Under the pieces are notes generated by a model. It did no database searches and had not been told where the DNA came from. It saw only the letters and a program-made list of their open reading frames with translations. Positions 8,255 to 16,690 of a stretch of 61,950 bases of DNA are shown piece by piece (the stretch's first letter is position 1; every line of letters begins with the position of its first letter). The DNA lies in assembly GCA_028287465.1 (NCBI GenBank), contig JAQBPO010000017.1:1-61950 (forward strand), in the 5' to 3' direction. Source of the DNA: Fibrobacterota bacterium. GTDB lineage: Bacteria > Fibrobacterota > Fibrobacteria > UBA11236. Both the position numbers and the translations under genes were made by a program.

Positions 8255-9449
8255 AGCCGGTGACCAGGAGGATCCGCTGGATGAACCAGAAAAAGCCCAC
8301 GGCGGCGATGAGGGCGCTGACCGGGATCACCACCCGGCGGAAATACCACGGTTTGTTCCACATCCAGACGGTCAGGGCCGAGGCCAAGGCGATGACGGCC
8401 AACTGGCCCAATTCCACCCCTAGGTTGAAACTGACCAGAACCTTGAAGAACTGGCCTTCCGGCAGGCCCAGGCCTTTGAGCACCCCGGCGAACCCCAGGC
8501 CATGGATGAGCCCGAACCCGAATACGATCAGGAACCGGGACGGCCGCATCTTCCTGAAGAAGATGTTTTCCATCGCCACCACCACGATCGACAAGGCGAT
8601 GAGAGGCTCCACGATCCGGGAGGGCAGGGAGAACACGCCCAAGAGCGAGAGCCCCAAGGTGAGGGAATGGGCGATGGTGAAGGCCGTGACCTGCATCAGC
8701 AGGGGCCGCAGCAGGGTGGAAAAGAAGAAAAGGCCCAGGACGAACAGGATATGATCCGTGCCTTCCGGGAGGATATGCGTGAAGCCGAGCCATAGGAAGC
8801 GCCCGGCCACGGATTCGTCATCGGGGGCGCCTTTGCCGGAGACCCGTTCGCCAGGGGGCCGGATGGCGTCCGCGCGCATGGCTTCCAGGGAATCCGGAGC
8901 CACCGCCAGGCTGAAGCGATCGTCCAGGCTGAGGAATTTGCGTTTGATCTCCAGGTCCCGGTAGAAGATGCGGAGGTGGCATAGGGGCTGGACCTCCAGC
9001 TCCGCGAACAGTTTGCTGCCCAGCTCCATTCGATGCGCTCCGGGAGGGATGCGCCAGGCCATGCGCAGGGCGATGGTCGTATCCGCCAGGTCCGCGCTGT
9101 CCAGCTTCGCGGCCCGGTCGGCGGGATCCGGGTGCTTCTTCCATTGCACCACCTTCATGTCGGGCACGCGGCCGTCGAATTTGAGATCGAGGCGGGTCTG
9201 GTAGTAATAGGCGATGCGATCGGCCATGGAACCGTACTCGGATCTGGGAGTATCCCTGACCTGCTTGAATCCGAGGGCGTACCACAGATCGTCGCGATTG
9301 ACGTCGACCAAGGCTTCCAGGGTATCCTGCCGCAGGGTCATGTCCACCTTGGAGACCCCGCTGGGATGGGCCGCCGCGGCGCGCGGCCACAAGGCGGCGA
9401 CGCAGGTGAGAAGGATAAGACGTACGGTGAAGGCGCGCGCGATACGCAT
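8253..9449 (-). CDS. HupE/UreJ-family membrane protein with periplasmic N-terminal domain
   Basis: A 398-residue protein starting at ATG 9449 with GGGGA seven bases upstream. Signal peptide residues 1-26 (cleaved near AAAHPSG) lead into a periplasmic domain of about 190 residues. The C-terminal 170 residues form about six membrane spans and carry the HupE/UreJ signature: FTHILPEGTDHILFVLGL, TAFTIAHSLTL and GFGLIHGLGFAG, with conserved His/Asp. Relatives are linked to nickel or other metal handling for hydrogenase and urease, but no such enzyme lies in the window, so the cargo is open. It sits 44 bases after the last ABC ATPase gene and is probably co-transcribed with it. Confidence 0.82.
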   Translation of the reverse strand: MRIARAFTVRLILLTCVAALWPRAAAAHPSGVSKVDMTLRQDTLEALVDVNRDDLWYALGFKQVRDTPRSEYGSMADRIAYYYQTRLDLKFDGRVPDMKVVQWKKHPDPADRAAKLDSADLADTTIALRMAWRIPPGAHRMELGSKLFAELEVQPLCHLRIFYRDLEIKRKFLSLDDRFSLAVAPDSLEAMRADAIRPPGERVSGKGAPDDESVAGRFLWLGFTHILPEGTDHILFVLGLFFFSTLLRPLLMQVTAFTIAHSLTLGLSLLGVFSLPSRIVEPLIALSIVVVAMENIFFRKMRPSRFLIVFGFGLIHGLGFAGVLKGLGLPEGQFFKVLVSFNLGVELGQLAVIALASALTVWMWNKPWYFRRVVIPVSALIAAVGFFWFIQRILLVTG

Positions 9450-9493
9450 ATTATGTTTCCCCGGGACTCGAGCGTCCCCGTTTCCTGATTCAG

Positions 9494-10519
9494 TCATCGA
9501 TCGAGGTAGAGGATATCGGCGGGATCGACCCCGAGCCGGAACCGATCGCCGGCCTTGACCCGCAAGGAGGGCGGGGCCGTCACGCGCAATACGATGCCTT
9601 GCACGTCCAGCACCAGGGCCATCTGCGGCCCCAGGTGTTCCACCACCGAGGCCACCGCCGGGCCAGCCGGATCGGCCGTGACCCGCCAGCTTTCCGGGCG
9701 GACGCCCAGCAGGCGTTTTTCCGAAAGCGGCAGACCCATCCGGCCTCCTTCCTCCGAAGTCAGCAGGTTGATGCCGGGCCGGCCAAGCATGCGCGCCACG
9801 CGGCTGTCGCAAGGATGCCGGTAGATCTCTTCCGGAGGGCCCGCCTGAAGCACCTTGCCGCGGTCCAACACCAGGATCCGATCCGCCAGGCTCATGGCCT
9901 CCACATGGTCATGGGTCACGTAGATCATGCCGCAGCCCAGGGAGCGTTGCAGGCCGCGGATTTCCAGCACCATGCGTTCGCGCAGCTTGGCATCCAGGCT
10001 GGCCAGGGGTTCATCCATCAGGAAAAGCCTGGGACGCCGCACCAGGGCCCGTCCGATGGCGACGCGCTGCATCTCGCCTCCGGAGAGTTCCGTGGGGCTC
10101 CTGCAGAGCTTGTCGGAAAGGCCCAAGGTTTCGGCGGCCTGGGACACGCGGGCTTCGATTTCCCCCGCGGATAGGCCCAGGGCCTTGGCGCGCAAGGGGA
10201 AGGCCAGGTTCTCCTTCACGCTCATGCGCGGGTACAGGGAGAAGTTCTGGAACACCATGGCCATGTCACGGCCGTGGGGGGGCAAGGACGAAATGTCGAC
10301 CGGGCCCTGAGGCCCGCCGCCGTCCTCGAGGATGCGGCCCGCGGCCGGCTTCTGCAGACCGGAGATGCTGCGGAGCAAGGTGGTCTTGCCCGAACCGGTG
10401 CGGCCCAGGACCACCAGGAGTTCGCCCGCGCCCACCTTGAAGCTCACGCCATCCAGGGCCGGCCGCGCGCCGGCATTCCCGAACGCGACGGTGAGCCCGG
10501 CTATCTCGTAGGCCGGCAT
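9494..10519 (-). CDS. ABC importer ATPase, MalK/UgpC type (second of two)
   Basis: A 341-residue ATPase that would energise the importer encoded upstream. ATG 10519 has GGAGG eight bases before it and overlaps the end of the previous ATPase gene by 19 bases. Walker A is GRTGSGKTT, Q-loop MVFQNFSLYP, signature LSGGEMQR, Walker B LFLMDEP, H-loop VTHD. The C-terminal 110 residues are the OB-like regulatory domain of carbohydrate-type importers (LGVRPESW). It is clearly divergent from the neighbouring ATPase, so the pair probably form a heterodimer as in glycerol GlpST systems. Confidence 0.88.
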   Translation of the reverse strand: MPAYEIAGLTVAFGNAGARPALDGVSFKVGAGELLVVLGRTGSGKTTLLRSISGLQKPAAGRILEDGGGPQGPVDISSLPPHGRDMAMVFQNFSLYPRMSVKENLAFPLRAKALGLSAGEIEARVSQAAETLGLSDKLCRSPTELSGGEMQRVAIGRALVRRPRLFLMDEPLASLDAKLRERMVLEIRGLQRSLGCGMIYVTHDHVEAMSLADRILVLDRGKVLQAGPPEEIYRHPCDSRVARMLGRPGINLLTSEEGGRMGLPLSEKRLLGVRPESWRVTADPAGPAVASVVEHLGPQMALVLDVQGIVLRVTAPPSLRVKAGDRFRLGVDPADILYLDR

Positions 10520-11628
10520 GCCGCCTCCAGGGTCCGCCAGGGCAGAGCCTCGCCGCTGACGCCGTCGAACCAGCGGCATCCCGACGGCAGGAAGGTCACG
10601 CGCACGGTCTCCCCCTCGTTGAAGCGGATGCCCGCCGGTATCCAGGCCTTGAGGAACCCCTCACCCATCCGCAGGGAAAGCATGTTGTGGGACCCCAGCG
10701 CTTCGGTGTGCTCCACTACGCAAGGCGCACCGTTCTCGCTGAGCAATACGTTCTCCGGGCGCACGCCCAGGCGGCATTCCCCGCCCGGTCCCTTGTTGGC
10801 CGTGACGCCTTCGACGTCCCCGTCCTCGGCCACCCGCAAGAGGAGGTCCAGGCCCGCCAGGGCGATCCATTCGCCCTCCCGGCGGGCGCGCAGGATGTTC
10901 ATGCCGGGAGAACCCACGAAATCCGCGACGAAGAGGTTGGCGGGGGAATCATAGATGGTACGGGGGTGGTCGAACTGGATCAGGCGGCCATCCTTCATCA
11001 CCGCGATCCGATCGGCCAGGCTCATGGCCTCTTCCTGATCATGGGTGACGAGCAGGGTGGTTGCGCCCGATCGGTTATGGATGTCCCGCAGGGATTCGCG
11101 CATCTCCTCGCGCAGGCTCCCGTCCAGGGTTCCCAGGGGTTCGTCCATGAGGAAAGCCTGCGGCGATCGCACCAGGGCGCGGGCGAGGGCCACGCGCTGT
11201 TGGTCGCCTCCGGAAAGGGCGCCGGGGCGCGCTTCGGCCAGGCGTTCCAGGCCCAGGCGGCGGAGCATATCGACGGCGCGCCGCCCGGCCTCGGTGGCCG
11301 GCAGGCCTTGCGCCAGCATGGTGAAGGCCACGTTCTCCTTCACCGTCATGTGGGGGTACAGGGAGAACATCTGGAATACGAAGGCGATGTCGCGTTCGCC
11401 CGCCCGCAGGCGCGTCACGTCCTTGCCGTTGATATGGATGCTCCCCTGGGACGGCCGTTCCAGCCCCGCGATCATGCGCAGGGTCGTGGTCTTGCCGCAG
11501 CCGCTGGGGCCGAGGATCACGACGAACTCGCCCGGGGCCACGGCCAGATCCGTGGGATAGACCGCGATGGTCGCGCCGAACTTGCGCGCCACGCCTTCGA
11601 GCCGGATCCTATCCTGCGGGGCGCTCAC
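10501..11628 (-). CDS. ABC importer ATPase, MalK/UgpC type (first of two)
   Basis: A 375-residue ATPase starting at GTG 11628, which overlaps the stop of the small membrane-protein gene (GTGA); GGAGG lies eight bases upstream. Walker A is GPSGCGKTT, Q-loop FVFQMFSLYPHM, signature LSGGDQQR, Walker B FLMDEP, H-loop VTHDQEEAM. A C-terminal regulatory OB-like domain follows (CRLGVRPENV). The canonical Walker A contrasts with the GRTGSGKTT of its partner. It acts on the cytoplasmic face, coupling ATP hydrolysis to the two permeases encoded just upstream. Confidence 0.9.
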   Translation of the reverse strand: MSAPQDRIRLEGVARKFGATIAVYPTDLAVAPGEFVVILGPSGCGKTTTLRMIAGLERPSQGSIHINGKDVTRLRAGERDIAFVFQMFSLYPHMTVKENVAFTMLAQGLPATEAGRRAVDMLRRLGLERLAEARPGALSGGDQQRVALARALVRSPQAFLMDEPLGTLDGSLREEMRESLRDIHNRSGATTLLVTHDQEEAMSLADRIAVMKDGRLIQFDHPRTIYDSPANLFVADFVGSPGMNILRARREGEWIALAGLDLLLRVAEDGDVEGVTANKGPGGECRLGVRPENVLLSENGAPCVVEHTEALGSHNMLSLRMGEGFLKAWIPAGIRFNEGETVRVTFLPSGCRWFDGVSGEALPWRTLEAACRPTR

Positions 11629-11840
11629 AATCCCGCCTCCGCCTTCTGCTTCTCGACCTCGCGGGTCTTTTCCGCGCGCTCCCCGGTAAGCCATCCCGCG
11701 ACGTTGTACCCCATGATGGCCGCCAGGGTAAAGGGGAAACCGACGGCGAAAAGGCCTTCCGACCAGGGCTGCACGATCATGAAAAGGCCCAGGGCCATGC
11801 CGATGAGGGATGCCCTCTGGAAGGTCATTTCCTTTCTCAT
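11625..11840 (-). CDS. Small two-span membrane protein of ABC operon (GlpU/DUF2160-like)
   Basis: A 71-residue protein. ATG 11840 overlaps the permease stop (ATGA) and its own stop overlaps the ATPase GTG. Two hydrophobic stretches (SLIGMALGLFMIV; LFAVGFPFTLAAIMGYNVAGW) predict two membrane spans, followed by a charged cytoplasmic tail rich in Lys and Glu. Glycerol importers of the Rhizobium GlpSTPQUV type carry a similar small membrane protein in the same operon, which is why I compare it to GlpU/DUF2160; similarity is by size, topology and position only. Its function in such transporters is unknown. Confidence 0.72.
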   Translation of the reverse strand: MRKEMTFQRASLIGMALGLFMIVQPWSEGLFAVGFPFTLAAIMGYNVAGWLTGERAEKTREVEKQKAEAGL

Positions 11841-12712
11841 CCCTTCACCGCCCCGAAAGTGACTCCCCGTATCAAATGCTTCCTCATCATCAGCCCGAAG
11901 AACACGATGGGCAGCAGGAACAATGTGGATGCGGCAGCCAAGGGCCCCCATGGGACCCCGCTATTGTCGCCGATGATGGCGTGGATGCGCACCGGCATGG
12001 TGACGGCGTCCGTGCTGGTGAGGGTGAGGGCGAAGGCGTATTCGTTCCAGGCGGAGATGAGCGAGAAAACGGCGGTGGCGGCGATGCCGGGGGCCGCCTG
12101 GGGCAGCACCACGCGCAGCAGGGCCTCCAGGCGCGAATGCCCGTCGAGCATGGCGGCCTCTTCGTAGGCGGCGGGGATCTCGTCGATGAAGGCCTTCATC
12201 ATCCAGGTGGTGAAGGAAAGGTTGAAGCACGTGTAGAGCAGGATGAGCCCGAAGCGGGTATCCAGCAGTCCCAGACGGCTGTACATGAAGCTGATAGGCA
12301 CGGCCACGGCCAAGGGCGGGAGCATGCGCGTGGAGAGCACGAAGAAAAGCGCGTCGCGGCCGCCGCGGAACGGGAAGCGGCTGAAGCCGTACCCCGCCAG
12401 GGAACCGATGGCGACGGAGAGCGCGGTGCTGATCACGGAGACGAAGACGGAGTTGAACAGGTAGCGCAAGGTCTCCAGATCCGAGAGGACGCGCCGGAAA
12501 TTCCCGAGGGTGAATCGGAACCAAAGGGAGTTCTCCGGAGCGGAGAGACCGGGCAGGAATCGCGGCGGCAGGGCGGCGGTATCCGCCGGAAGCTTGAACG
12601 CCGTGACGACCATGTAGAACACCGGGGCCATGCTGATCAGGGCGTAGGCCGCCAGCAACGCGGCCCTGAAGGGCGCGGCGCGATCCCCATGGGCCTGGCC
12701 CCTGGCGGTCAT
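11837..12712 (-). CDS. ABC importer permease, MalG type
   Basis: A 291-residue inner-membrane permease with six predicted spans. ATG 12712 overlaps the stop of the partner permease gene (ATGA). The EAA loop that docks on the ATPase is visible as EEAAMLDGHSRLEALLRVVL with the downstream LPQAAPG. The first span carries the MalG-like VFYMVVTAFK. It is shorter than full MalF-type permeases and pairs with the upstream gene product to form the channel. Its place in a gap-free operon supports one importer complex. Confidence 0.88.
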   Translation of the reverse strand: MTARGQAHGDRAAPFRAALLAAYALISMAPVFYMVVTAFKLPADTAALPPRFLPGLSAPENSLWFRFTLGNFRRVLSDLETLRYLFNSVFVSVISTALSVAIGSLAGYGFSRFPFRGGRDALFFVLSTRMLPPLAVAVPISFMYSRLGLLDTRFGLILLYTCFNLSFTTWMMKAFIDEIPAAYEEAAMLDGHSRLEALLRVVLPQAAPGIAATAVFSLISAWNEYAFALTLTSTDAVTMPVRIHAIIGDNSGVPWGPLAAASTLFLLPIVFFGLMMRKHLIRGVTFGAVKG

Positions 12713-13632
12713 GGGCGCCTCCCGCGTTCCGGGGCGCCGACGCCGCGGACATGATCCAGGTAGCGCAGGACCAAGGTCGCAAGGGCCAGGGACGCGATGA
12801 GCAGCAGGTAGGCCAGGGCCGTGGGTTCGCCCAGGGATCGGCTTCCGCCGAAACCCCGCGCATGGAGGAGTACGCTGACGAAGGTGGTATGCTGGCCTTC
12901 CAGGTTGCCGTTCAGCACCATGGCCGTGTCGAACAGGCGGAAGGTGTCCATCGCCCGGAAAACGATCCCGAGGAGCACCATGGGCGCGGCCAAGGGCAGG
13001 GTGATATGCCGGAAGCGGAACCAGGCGCCCGCGCGATCGACTTCGGCGGCCTCGTAAAGGGTCTCGGGGATGGCGTTCAATCCCGCCAGGGAAAGGAGGA
13101 TCATGAACGGGGTCCACATCCACACTTCGGCGATCACGACCGCCCAGAAGGCCAGAGCGCGCGAACCGTCCCAATTCAGGCGCGCGTCCAGGAACCAGTT
13201 GAGCGCGCCGTAATCGGCGTTGAAGAGGTAACGCCAGAACGACCCCATCACCGCGGGCGAGAGCATCATGGGGATGAGCAGGATGGCCGTGAACAATCCG
13301 CGGCCCCGGAAGCTCCTGCGCAGCAGCAGGGCCACGGCGAACCCGATCAGGGTTTCCAGGCCCACGGTCACCAGCACCAGGAAGCCGGTGCGCGAAAAGG
13401 ACCGCCATACCTCCTGCCGCGGGCTTTCCACCAGGTCCCGGTAATTCCCCATTCCCACGAAGCGCGGCGCGGTGTCGATGATGGGATTGAAATCCGTGAG
13501 GCTGATGCCCAGGGAGGCCAGCAACGGGAAGACGTTGAAGGCGATCAAGAGCGCCAGGGCGGGCATGATGCAGAGATTGCGGACGGAGGATTCCGACATG
13601 AAGCGCGCCGGCGCGCCGCGGCCCTGGTTCAC
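12709..13632 (-). CDS. ABC importer permease, MalF/UgpA type
   Basis: A 307-residue permease with six predicted spans. GTG 13632 overlaps the stop of the binding-protein gene (GTGA). The EAA loop is YEAAEVDRAGAWFRFRHITL followed by LPLAAP. Early residues (FNVFPLLASLGISLTDF) match the first span of MalF/UgpA-like sugar and polyol permeases. It forms the heterodimeric channel with the next gene product. Substrate cannot be read from the permease alone. Confidence 0.88.
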   Translation of the reverse strand: MNQGRGAPARFMSESSVRNLCIMPALALLIAFNVFPLLASLGISLTDFNPIIDTAPRFVGMGNYRDLVESPRQEVWRSFSRTGFLVLVTVGLETLIGFAVALLLRRSFRGRGLFTAILLIPMMLSPAVMGSFWRYLFNADYGALNWFLDARLNWDGSRALAFWAVVIAEVWMWTPFMILLSLAGLNAIPETLYEAAEVDRAGAWFRFRHITLPLAAPMVLLGIVFRAMDTFRLFDTAMVLNGNLEGQHTTFVSVLLHARGFGGSRSLGEPTALAYLLLIASLALATLVLRYLDHVRGVGAPERGRRP

Positions 13633-15008
13633 TGGATGCGCCCGTGTTTGCGGAGGATGGCCTCGTGCTCCGCCTGGATCTGTTTAACGGCCTCCACCGG
13701 GTCCGCCCCGTCCTGGAAAACGGCGCAAAACTCGCGCTGGCACGATTTCATCAGATCGTCGTACTCGGGTACGGACCAGAAGTCCCGCATGAGCTGGAAG
13801 GCCTCCTCGAAAAGGGGATTGTAGGGCGCGGCCTTTTTGAAGGACGGGCTGGCTAGCACGCGCTTGTTGGAGGAGAATCCCCCCTTTTCGGCCCACAGTT
13901 GCTGGTTCCCGGATTCGAGGAACCATTTCAGGAATTCCTTGGCGCGCGCCTGGCGCTCCGGGGAGATATGGGCGTTGACGCTCATGCCCTGGCCTCCCAG
14001 GGCGACCGCCCGCAGGGAAGCGCCCGAGGCGTCCGTATGCGAAGGGGAATTGAAATACCCTGTCTTGTCGTAGAAGTCCGGGTTGTTGCCGGGGTTGGCG
14101 ATGGCGGGGAAAAAGGCGAAGAAGTTGCAGGCCATGGCCGCGCGCCCGGCGATATATTCCGCCGACACCTCTCCGTAACCCATGTTCCGGCCCCCCGCGG
14201 AAGTGGTCTGCATCAGGTCCGCATAGAACCGCAGGGCGTTGACCGTCCCGCGCGAGTCGATGGTCACGCGGTTGGTGAGGTAGTCGCCGAAGTCCCCGCC
14301 GAAGGACCACATCACCGGCTCGAAACTCATGGTGGCGACGTCGTAGTTCCGCGAGGTGGGCATCACAAGGCCGGCCATGCCGGGAACGGCCTGCTTGAAA
14401 TACCGTGCGATCCAGCGGAGCTGATCCCAGGTCCCGGGCGGGGCCAGGGGAAAGGCGGGCGAGACCTTGTTGGCCGCCAGGTAGCGGGCGAATCCGGCCC
14501 GGTGGCCGGGATCCTCGAAGAGGTCCTTGCGGTAGGCCCAGGCCATGGCATCCGCCTCGCAGGGGACGGCATAATAGCGCGCCGCGCCCTTGGGGTATTC
14601 GCAGTACCATTTCAAGGCCGCCGGCTCCAGTTCGTCCAGCTTCACGTTCTCTTTCATCCAATCGGTCAGTTCCAGGTAATGGCCGCCTACCACCCCCAGG
14701 CCCATCCACTGGCTATCGCCGATGATGATGTCGTAATTGTCGTCCCGGTTCCGGAACTCGGAAAAGGTCGCGTCCCCGAAGGCCCCGTCCCAAGACTTCT
14801 TCACGACCTTGACCGATACGCCGGATTTGGCCTCATAGAGCCGGCCCAACTCCGCCAGGGCTTCGGAAGGGCGCCATTCGGCCCAGAGGATCTTGATTTC
14901 GGGGGTTTCCCTTCGGGAACCGCAGCCGGTAAGGAGGGACAGCAGCGCCGGCAGCAAAATAACCGTCCGGATCAGGAGGGACGGGGAATGGATATGAGGG
15001 TTGGCCAT
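13629..15008 (-). CDS. ABC importer substrate-binding lipoprotein
   Basis: A 459-residue family-1-type solute-binding protein. ATG 15008 is preferred over a TTG four codons upstream. The N-terminus ends in lipobox LLTGC (C29), so it is lipid-anchored at the cytoplasmic membrane. The mature part starts with the typical strand IKILWAEWRPSEALAEL and contains YDIIIGDSQWMGLGVVGG, AVPCEADAMAWAYRKDLF and WAEKGG. This is a large carbohydrate/polyol-type receptor. It is first in a six-gene importer operon with overlapping starts. The two-ATPase layout resembles glycerol importers, but the sugar or polyol bound is not known. Confidence 0.88.
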   Translation of the reverse strand: MANPHIHSPSLLIRTVILLPALLSLLTGCGSRRETPEIKILWAEWRPSEALAELGRLYEAKSGVSVKVVKKSWDGAFGDATFSEFRNRDDNYDIIIGDSQWMGLGVVGGHYLELTDWMKENVKLDELEPAALKWYCEYPKGAARYYAVPCEADAMAWAYRKDLFEDPGHRAGFARYLAANKVSPAFPLAPPGTWDQLRWIARYFKQAVPGMAGLVMPTSRNYDVATMSFEPVMWSFGGDFGDYLTNRVTIDSRGTVNALRFYADLMQTTSAGGRNMGYGEVSAEYIAGRAAMACNFFAFFPAIANPGNNPDFYDKTGYFNSPSHTDASGASLRAVALGGQGMSVNAHISPERQARAKEFLKWFLESGNQQLWAEKGGFSSNKRVLASPSFKKAAPYNPLFEEAFQLMRDFWSVPEYDDLMKSCQREFCAVFQDGADPVEAVKQIQAEHEAILRKHGRIQ

Positions 15009-15156
15009 TGGGATTCCCAAATATAACCCGGGAATGGGCCGGGGTTGGGACGGGAATTGCAGGTTTTTCCGCAGGGGAGGGCGGAAGCCGCCCCACCAGG
15101 AGACCGGGTCCAGGGAGATTAAGCGGGAACGGGAACGGGCGGAGGAGACAAGAGCG

Positions 15157-15182
15157 GCCGGGGTATCGTGGGATCCCCCGGC
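15157..15182 (-). other. Stem-loop after outer-membrane gene cluster
   Basis: GCCGGGG (15157-15163) pairs with CCCCGGC (15176-15182), just past the end of the third outer-membrane gene. There is no T-run; it may mark the 3' end of that transcript. Confidence 0.4.
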
Positions 15183-15190
15183 TTAGGCGG

Positions 15191-16678
15191 TCAAATGCCC
15201 CAGGAGAGCTGGGTCATCCAATACCAATCCTTCTTGGAAACGGTAATCTCATTATGGTCGTATTGAGGGCCATAGTAGTACCGGGAGGAGACGAGGCGCA
15301 TGTGATCGTTGGCAGCCTGGGCGGACCAGGTGATGTAGCCCCCGATCTTCTTTTGGACCAGGATGCTCCACTTCAGGTCGTCCTTGGTGGCCAAGTCGTT
15401 CCATTCCTTCTCCGAGGCCACCAGATCCGATTTGATGGGGAAATGCGGTAGGGGAATTGCCTGGTTGGCGATCTGGGCGGTATTGTTCAGCCAAGGCGAT
15501 TTGAATTGCTCGGCCTGTACCGAAATCAGGTCCAGGAAATGGAAGCCGGGGAAATTGAATCCCACCATGATGGGCATCCGCTCCGACTTCTTCGTATAGA
15601 AAACCGGGTAGTCCTTCAGCCCCAGAAGGGCCGCTTCCGTATAAAGCTTCAGGTCCTGCGGGCCGAAGAGATCGGATGCGAACAGCTTTTTGAAGTCCAG
15701 GCTGGCCTTGGCCATCATGATGATGCCGGCGCTGGTGTAGTAGTTCATCTCGGGCCTGATCGGCGTCCTGTTCGGATCCAGTAAGGAATCAATCATGTCG
15801 CGCTGCGCCTGGATTTCGGCGGCTTTGGCGGTCCCTTCGGCGGTTCCCTTTTGCGTGTAGAAATCGGATTGGTTGTCGTAATAATTCAGGTTGGTGGAAT
15901 AATATTTCCCGCCCACCGACAAATAGCCGTTGGCATCGGTATGCGGCGAGGTGCGCGAGGGCTTTACCTGGATCAAACGCTTGAAGTTGACTCCGGCGCC
16001 CAGGTCCAACAGTCCCCCGGCGATTGAATACCCGGCAATGGCGCCCAGGGACCAGTCGTACAAAGGGGCCAGGCTGGTTTCCGTGGTCAGGAGCAGATCC
16101 GCCTTGAAATTACCGAAGTGCAGGCTGGACTTGAGGCCTTGAAGGTTGGCCGCCGCGCTGTTGACCAGGAGGTATCCGCCGGTCACGGTATAATTCGGGT
16201 AGGCACCCGAACGGTACAGGTATTCGCCCAGATCGCTCGCATCGTCATTGTACTTGTACATGAACATGCCCGCGCCCAAGGTCACCTTGGGATTTTCGGG
16301 ATCGCCGAAATGGTAATCGGCCATGGCCTTGGTCGGGCCAAGGAAAAATCCCTTATGCTGGCTTCCGGGGAACCCGGCATCCACCACTTCCGGCTTGCGG
16401 AACTGGAAAATGCCCCCGATACCGCCCGTGAGGAACAGGCGGTCATTGACCACGGCCTCCTTGGTGAGGAAGGCCCCGAAATGATCGATCCAGTCGTAGG
16501 TCCATACCTCGCCCGGCTGGGTCGGACCTGTCTTGTAGATTCCCCGGCCCAATTGGCCGAATTCCTGCAAGGCCCCGATGGCCAGGGGTTTGTAGACGAC
16601 CTTGGGTGCGTCTTCCGCCGAGGCCACGGCGGCGGCGACCGAGAAAAGACCCGCTAATGCGATGGTTGACTTCTTCAT
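15191..16678 (-). CDS. Outer-membrane beta-barrel protein, paralog 3 of 3
   Basis: A 495-residue exported protein with a clear signal peptide (KKSTIALAGLFSVAAAVASA, cleaved before EDAP). The mature chain alternates hydrophobic and polar residues with many aromatic girdles and closes with WYWMTQLSWGI, as expected for an outer-membrane barrel. It shares with its two upstream paralogs the blocks WIDHFG, GGIGGIF, LLLTTET, LLDLGAG, RMPIMVGFN and the C-terminal WYWM.QL. Start ATG 16678 lies 12 bases after the preceding paralog stop, with AGGGAAA as ribosome site. I do not recognise a named family. A role as porin or receptor for the neighbouring ABC importer is a contextual guess. Confidence 0.78.
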   Translation of the reverse strand: MKKSTIALAGLFSVAAAVASAEDAPKVVYKPLAIGALQEFGQLGRGIYKTGPTQPGEVWTYDWIDHFGAFLTKEAVVNDRLFLTGGIGGIFQFRKPEVVDAGFPGSQHKGFFLGPTKAMADYHFGDPENPKVTLGAGMFMYKYNDDASDLGEYLYRSGAYPNYTVTGGYLLVNSAAANLQGLKSSLHFGNFKADLLLTTETSLAPLYDWSLGAIAGYSIAGGLLDLGAGVNFKRLIQVKPSRTSPHTDANGYLSVGGKYYSTNLNYYDNQSDFYTQKGTAEGTAKAAEIQAQRDMIDSLLDPNRTPIRPEMNYYTSAGIIMMAKASLDFKKLFASDLFGPQDLKLYTEAALLGLKDYPVFYTKKSERMPIMVGFNFPGFHFLDLISVQAEQFKSPWLNNTAQIANQAIPLPHFPIKSDLVASEKEWNDLATKDDLKWSILVQKKIGGYITWSAQAANDHMRLVSSRYYYGPQYDHNEITVSKKDWYWMTQLSWGI

Positions 16679-16690
16679 TGCGGTTTCCCT

